DNA of 53,449 nucleotides from Acidobacteriota bacterium. Its GTDB lineage: Bacteria; Acidobacteriota; Holophagae; Holophagales; Holophagaceae. The DNA lies in contig BJFQ01000008.1 in assembly GCA_014189895.1 (NCBI GenBank), forward strand, positions 1 through 53,449, written 5' to 3'. Positions 50,738 to 53,449 of this stretch are shown piece by piece (position 1 is the first letter of the stretch; every line of letters starts with the position of its first letter). A program made the translations under genes and the position numbers. The notes beneath the pieces were generated by a model. It was not told the DNA's origin. It was given only the letters and a program-made list of their open reading frames with translations, and did not search any database.

Positions 50738-51706
50738 ATGCTTAGTCTTATTGATTTTCAACGTCCTCGTTTTTCTGAAACCACCCTTGCAGGTGAGAAC
50801 GATTCGTACGGCGAATTCGTTGCTTTTCCTTTTGAGCGCGGTTTTGCGACCACCGTCGGCCACAGTTTACGGCGGGTGCTCTTGAGTTCCATTCAGGGTG
50901 CAGGCATTACTAATGTCAAGATCAAGGGCGTTCAGCACGAATTTTCGACTCTTCCAGGTATTCACGAAGATGTCACAAATGTTCTTTTGAACCTCCGTGC
51001 CATTCCTCTTCGACTCCACGGGTCTGAATCTCAAAAAATTACCCTCTCCGCCAAAGGCGAGGGCGTCGTGAAGTCTTCGGCTATTCAAACTAATCAAAAT
51101 GTTGAGGTGCTTGATAGCAATATTCATATCGCTACGCTCGGCATAGACGGTGAACTTGAGGTCGAGATGGTTGTGAGCTCGGGTCGCGGATTCATCTCTG
51201 CTGATCGTAATCATAATGATGCCTTTGGATTGGGCTATATACCGATGGATACCAATCACAGTCCAATTACCCGAGTCAACTATATGGTTGAACCAGCTCG
51301 TGTCGGCCAAAGTACCGACTATGAAAAATTAGTTCTTCAGATTTGGACGAATGGAACAGTCTCACCTCGCGAAGCCCTTTCGGATGCTGCAATGATTCTT
51401 CGTGAGCATTATTTAGTATTTGTTCGCCAAGATGAAGATTTCCAAGAAATTGAATCCGTGCCAGCAACCCTCGCAGCGGAGACTAATTCCTGGTTGAGTA
51501 AGCCTGTCGAAGAACTTGAATTATCGGTACGCGCCAATAACTGCTTACGTAACGCCATGATTTCCACGATTGGAGATCTCGTCGTTCGTACCGAATCTGA
51601 GTTGATGAAAACGAAGAATTTTGGTAAAAAATCTCTTCAAGAAATCAAAGATGAACTCAGCCGAATTGGTCTTTCTCTTGGTATGCGCTTAGAAACTGAA
51701 GTCTAA
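50738..51706 (+). CDS. rpoA: DNA-directed RNA polymerase subunit alpha
   Basis: This 322-residue protein has the N-terminal dimerisation domain ([31 protein letters not shown]) and the C-terminal DNA-binding domain ([40 protein letters not shown]). It is in the conserved alpha-operon position between rpsD and rplQ. Confidence 0.97.
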   Translation: MLSLIDFQRPRFSETTLAGENDSYGEFVAFPFERGFATTVGHSLRRVLLSSIQGAGITNVKIKGVQHEFSTLPGIHEDVTNVLLNLRAIPLRLHGSESQKITLSAKGEGVVKSSAIQTNQNVEVLDSNIHIATLGIDGELEVEMVVSSGRGFISADRNHNDAFGLGYIPMDTNHSPITRVNYMVEPARVGQSTDYEKLVLQIWTNGTVSPREALSDAAMILREHYLVFVRQDEDFQEIESVPATLAAETNSWLSKPVEELELSVRANNCLRNAMISTIGDLVVRTESELMKTKNFGKKSLQEIKDELSRIGLSLGMRLETEV

Positions 51707-51729
51707 AAGCTCGAAACTCTGGAGTCGTT

Positions 51730-52128
51730 ATGCGTCACAATGTTGCAGGTCGTCGTCTTGGTCGAGGCAGTAATCAACGCAGAGCCTTGATGAAAAATTT
51801 AGCGATCGCACTCTTAAAATTTGAACGGATCGAAACTACTTTGCCCAAAGCTAAAGAACTACGATCTTTTGTCGAACCTTTTATCACGCTAGCTAAGAAA
51901 GATACCGTCGCTAATCGGCGCATTGTACTTTCTCGCTTAGGGAATAAAGAAGTCGTACAAAAAATATTCGGTAGCGATTTTATTAGTCGCTTTCAAAACC
52001 GTCCAGGTGGTTATACGCGTATCATTAAGGGTTCACACCGTCTCGGAGACGCCGCAGATATTGCACTAGTCGAGTTAGTGGATTACGTCTTACCGGCCGA
52101 AGTCACCAAGGAAGAAAAAACCGATTAA
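51730..52128 (+). CDS. rplQ: 50S ribosomal protein L17
   Basis: This 132-residue protein begins MRHNVAGRRLGRGSNQRRAL and includes RVEPFITLAK-type SFVEPFITLAKKDT and the GYTRIIKGSHRLGDAADIA segment. It is the last gene of the ribosomal block and is followed by a clear terminator. Confidence 0.96.
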   Translation: MRHNVAGRRLGRGSNQRRALMKNLAIALLKFERIETTLPKAKELRSFVEPFITLAKKDTVANRRIVLSRLGNKEVVQKIFGSDFISRFQNRPGGYTRIIKGSHRLGDAADIALVELVDYVLPAEVTKEEKTD

Positions 52129-52150
52129 CAGCGGCTCTTGTTCTAAAAAT

Positions 52151-52174
52151 AAGCCCCGCAAGGGGCTTTTTTTT
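52151..52174 (+). terminator. Terminator after rplQ
   Basis: AAGCCCC (52151-52157) pairs with GGGGCTT (52162-52168) around GCAA. Eight T's run to 52174. It closes the alpha operon. Confidence 0.92.
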
Positions 52175-52203
52175 AACACAAGAGCTCATCTACCTGCGTG
52201 TGT

Positions 52204-52212
52204 GCTATCTTA
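52204..52212 (+). promoter_or_regulatory. Possible extended -10 promoter of the small membrane gene
   Basis: TGCTATCTT in the run TGTGCTATCTTATTT looks like an extended -10 element about 30 bases before the small gene. No clear -35 was found. Confidence 0.3.
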
Positions 52213-52242
52213 TTTCAGGGACCTATCCCAAGGAGATAATCT

Positions 52243-52404
52243 ATGGAAAATTTATTAAAAATACTTAGTGTTCTAGAGCATGCTGCCTACGCGCTGTCTC
52301 TTTTGAGTTTTGCTGGTTATGGCTTAAGCCCAGAAAGAGGACTCTTCCTAGCTGTATTAGGTCTAGCGGCAGCCCGCTGGCAAGACACCCTAGGAAAGAA
52401 GTAG
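52243..52404 (+). CDS. Small hydrophobic protein (53 residues)
   Basis: ATG 52243 is seven bases after AAGGAG. The 53-residue product begins MENLLKILSVLEHAAYALSL and ends ARWQDTLGKK. It has two hydrophobic stretches (about 8-24 and 32-45), and fits a small membrane protein. It stands alone between two strong terminators, which supports independent transcription. I do not recognise a family. Confidence 0.65.
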   Translation: MENLLKILSVLEHAAYALSLLSFAGYGLSPERGLFLAVLGLAAARWQDTLGKK

Positions 52405-52434
52405 TTTCTTTATTCTTTTCTAATTGTAGAAACA

Positions 52435-52477
52435 CTACATAAAAAAAGAGGCCAACCAGGCCTCTTTTTTTATGTAG
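52435..52477 (+). terminator. Strong bidirectional terminator
   Basis: A 19-base perfect inverted repeat (52435-52453 and 52459-52477) surrounds a 5-base AACCA loop. The core is GAGGCC/GGCCTC flanked by seven A's and seven T's, so it can stop transcription from both sides. Confidence 0.92.
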
Positions 52478-52555
52478 ATTTCAAATCTATAACTTTTAGA
52501 TTAGTTCGATCAAATGAACTTTGAAGTCACCTCTAATTATCGCTGTATGTATTAA

Positions 52556-52852
52556 GTATTTACTTCTCGGAACGACACTTTTGGTATCGTTCTCATTGAA
52601 GCGCTTGCTAATGGACTGCCTGTGGCAGCCCACAATGTAACTGGTCCCAAAGATATTATTATTAATGGCTTCAATGGAATTCTTGGTGAATCCATTCGTG
52701 AGTCTGTCGAGATGGCAGCTCTTCTGAATCGAGATCAGATTCAGAGCCAAGCACGTTCTACTTGGTCTTGGATGGAAACTCTTAGAATTATGGAGATGAC
52801 CTTGAAGCAGAATTATTCTGAAGTAGTAAATGCTCGAAATAGACTAGGGTAG
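52556..52852 (+). pseudogene. Remnant of a GT4-type glycosyltransferase (C-terminal part)
   Basis: An open stretch from just after a TAA (52553-52555) to TAG at 52852 reads SRNDTFGIVLIEALANGLPV, then GPKDIIINGFNGILGES. This is the donor-binding E-x7-E type segment of GT-B family 4 glycosyltransferases. The N-terminal two thirds are missing, and no start or ribosome-binding site fits, so it looks like a 5'-truncated relic. Its last 40 bases overlap the convergent CYTH gene. Confidence 0.65.
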
Positions 52853-53340
52853 CCTTTGTATTCAATCCGAGAAGCATCTATACATAAACTCTCCATAGCG
52901 AGTTTAATAGCATCAGGCTCACCCTCTAGTTCCATGAATGACCCAAAGGGTGTTTGATCTAAACAGGCGACAAGTTCAGGACGTCTCCATATTTCTCTAT
53001 GCTTAATCATAGTTAGAGTGGGCTCGAAACCAAGCCACCTCAAGATTTGTTCTGTACTTTGAAGATCATCTACGACTATCTGAGCTTCAGGCCGAATCTT
53101 CAAAATAGGATGCTTCTCTTTAGCATGTTTGAAGGTTAAGGTTATCTTTTGGTCATACTGCCTAAGGCGTAACACGCAATCCGTTTCCTTTAGCGTTCCC
53201 TGTTTATCCCAAATGACTGTTTTTTCTTTCTGCATCTTGACTAGAATGTTGAAATCCAAACTACGAAGTTGTTTGCGCGCTTCTTGGATACTCGGGACTC
53301 TTAGTTTTATTTCGGTCTCGATAATAGGTTTAAACTTCAC
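52813..53340 (-). CDS. CYTH-domain protein (CyaB/thiamine-triphosphatase-like)
   Basis: This 175-residue protein has the CYTH signature ETEIKL (ExExK) near the N-terminus, CVLRLRQYDQKITLTFKH with the conserved arginines and lysine, and FMELEGEP. Family members cleave triphosphates (inorganic triphosphate, thiamine triphosphate) or act as class IV adenylate cyclases. The start is GTG 53340, with GAGG about eight bases upstream. The exact substrate cannot be read from sequence. Confidence 0.8.
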   Translation of the reverse strand: MKFKPIIETEIKLRVPSIQEARKQLRSLDFNILVKMQKEKTVIWDKQGTLKETDCVLRLRQYDQKITLTFKHAKEKHPILKIRPEAQIVVDDLQSTEQILRWLGFEPTLTMIKHREIWRRPELVACLDQTPFGSFMELEGEPDAIKLAMESLCIDASRIEYKGYPSLFRAFTTSE

Positions 53341-53449
53341 TGTTAGGCCTCAATAAAACCTAAGTATGGAAGAGAGTCTTATAGATCGCAAGAGTCGACT
53401 ACCACTCATCTAATAATAAAAAGTCTAGAACCAATAAAACCTATACATT

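Overview
This window is a core-genome segment of a Gram-negative (diderm) bacterium. The diderm call rests on the heptose-activating enzyme HldE/RfaE2 domain and the FtsX-type ABC exporter. The complete 16S gene resembles those of Acidobacteriota, Desulfobacterota and Bdellovibrionota by eye, but I cannot fix the phylum without a search. Nothing suggests a phage, plasmid, transposon or CRISPR locus. Gene packing is very tight, and most start codons sit just behind a clear ribosome-binding site.

Layout: (1) 1-6963 holds a partial FtsX-type exporter, phosphatidylserine synthase, mnmG, galU and a compact phosphoglucose isomerase. (2) 6964-12552 is a complete rRNA operon: leader, 16S, tRNA-Ala(TGC), tRNA-Ile(GAT), 23S, 5S and a strong terminator. 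Long complementary strands flank both 16S and 23S and form the usual processing stems. (3) 12615-21711 runs thrS-infC-rpmI-rplT-pheS-pheT, then a ZapB-like coiled coil, zapA, a probable 6S RNA, rny and a DUF4286 gene. (4) 21708-33617 is a mixed block of alaS, purH, an orphan NuoG-like protein, a DCC-family protein, rsgA, a CPBP protease, a thioesterase, type III glutamine synthetase, the HldE-type adenylyltransferase and an FmdB zinc ribbon. (5) 33679-36832 is the str operon (rpsL-rpsG-fusA) without tuf. It is followed by a DUF1345 membrane gene on the other strand. (6) 37599-52174 is the S10, spc and alpha ribosomal block from rpsJ to rplQ, including secY, adk, infA, rpmJ and rpoA. (7) 52175-53449 is a small accessory tail: a 53-residue membrane protein, a glycosyltransferase remnant and a CYTH-domain protein.

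Most of the window is the translation machinery: rRNAs, two tRNAs, about thirty ribosomal proteins, IF1, IF3, EF-G, three aminoacyl-tRNA synthetases, a tRNA-modifying enzyme and a ribosome-assembly GTPase, together with SecY and RNA polymerase alpha. Several members depart from textbook form. PheT lacks its tRNA-binding OB domain, RsgA lacks its zinc ligands, infC appears to start at ATC, and rpsL, fusA and infA appear to start at TTG. Four convergent gene pairs share a 4-base stop-codon overlap, so they have no room for terminators. I did not find a clearly new multi-gene system. The best leads are the orphan NuoG-like gene, the terminator-like hairpin inside the rRNA leader, the divided str/S10 cluster and the small proteins.
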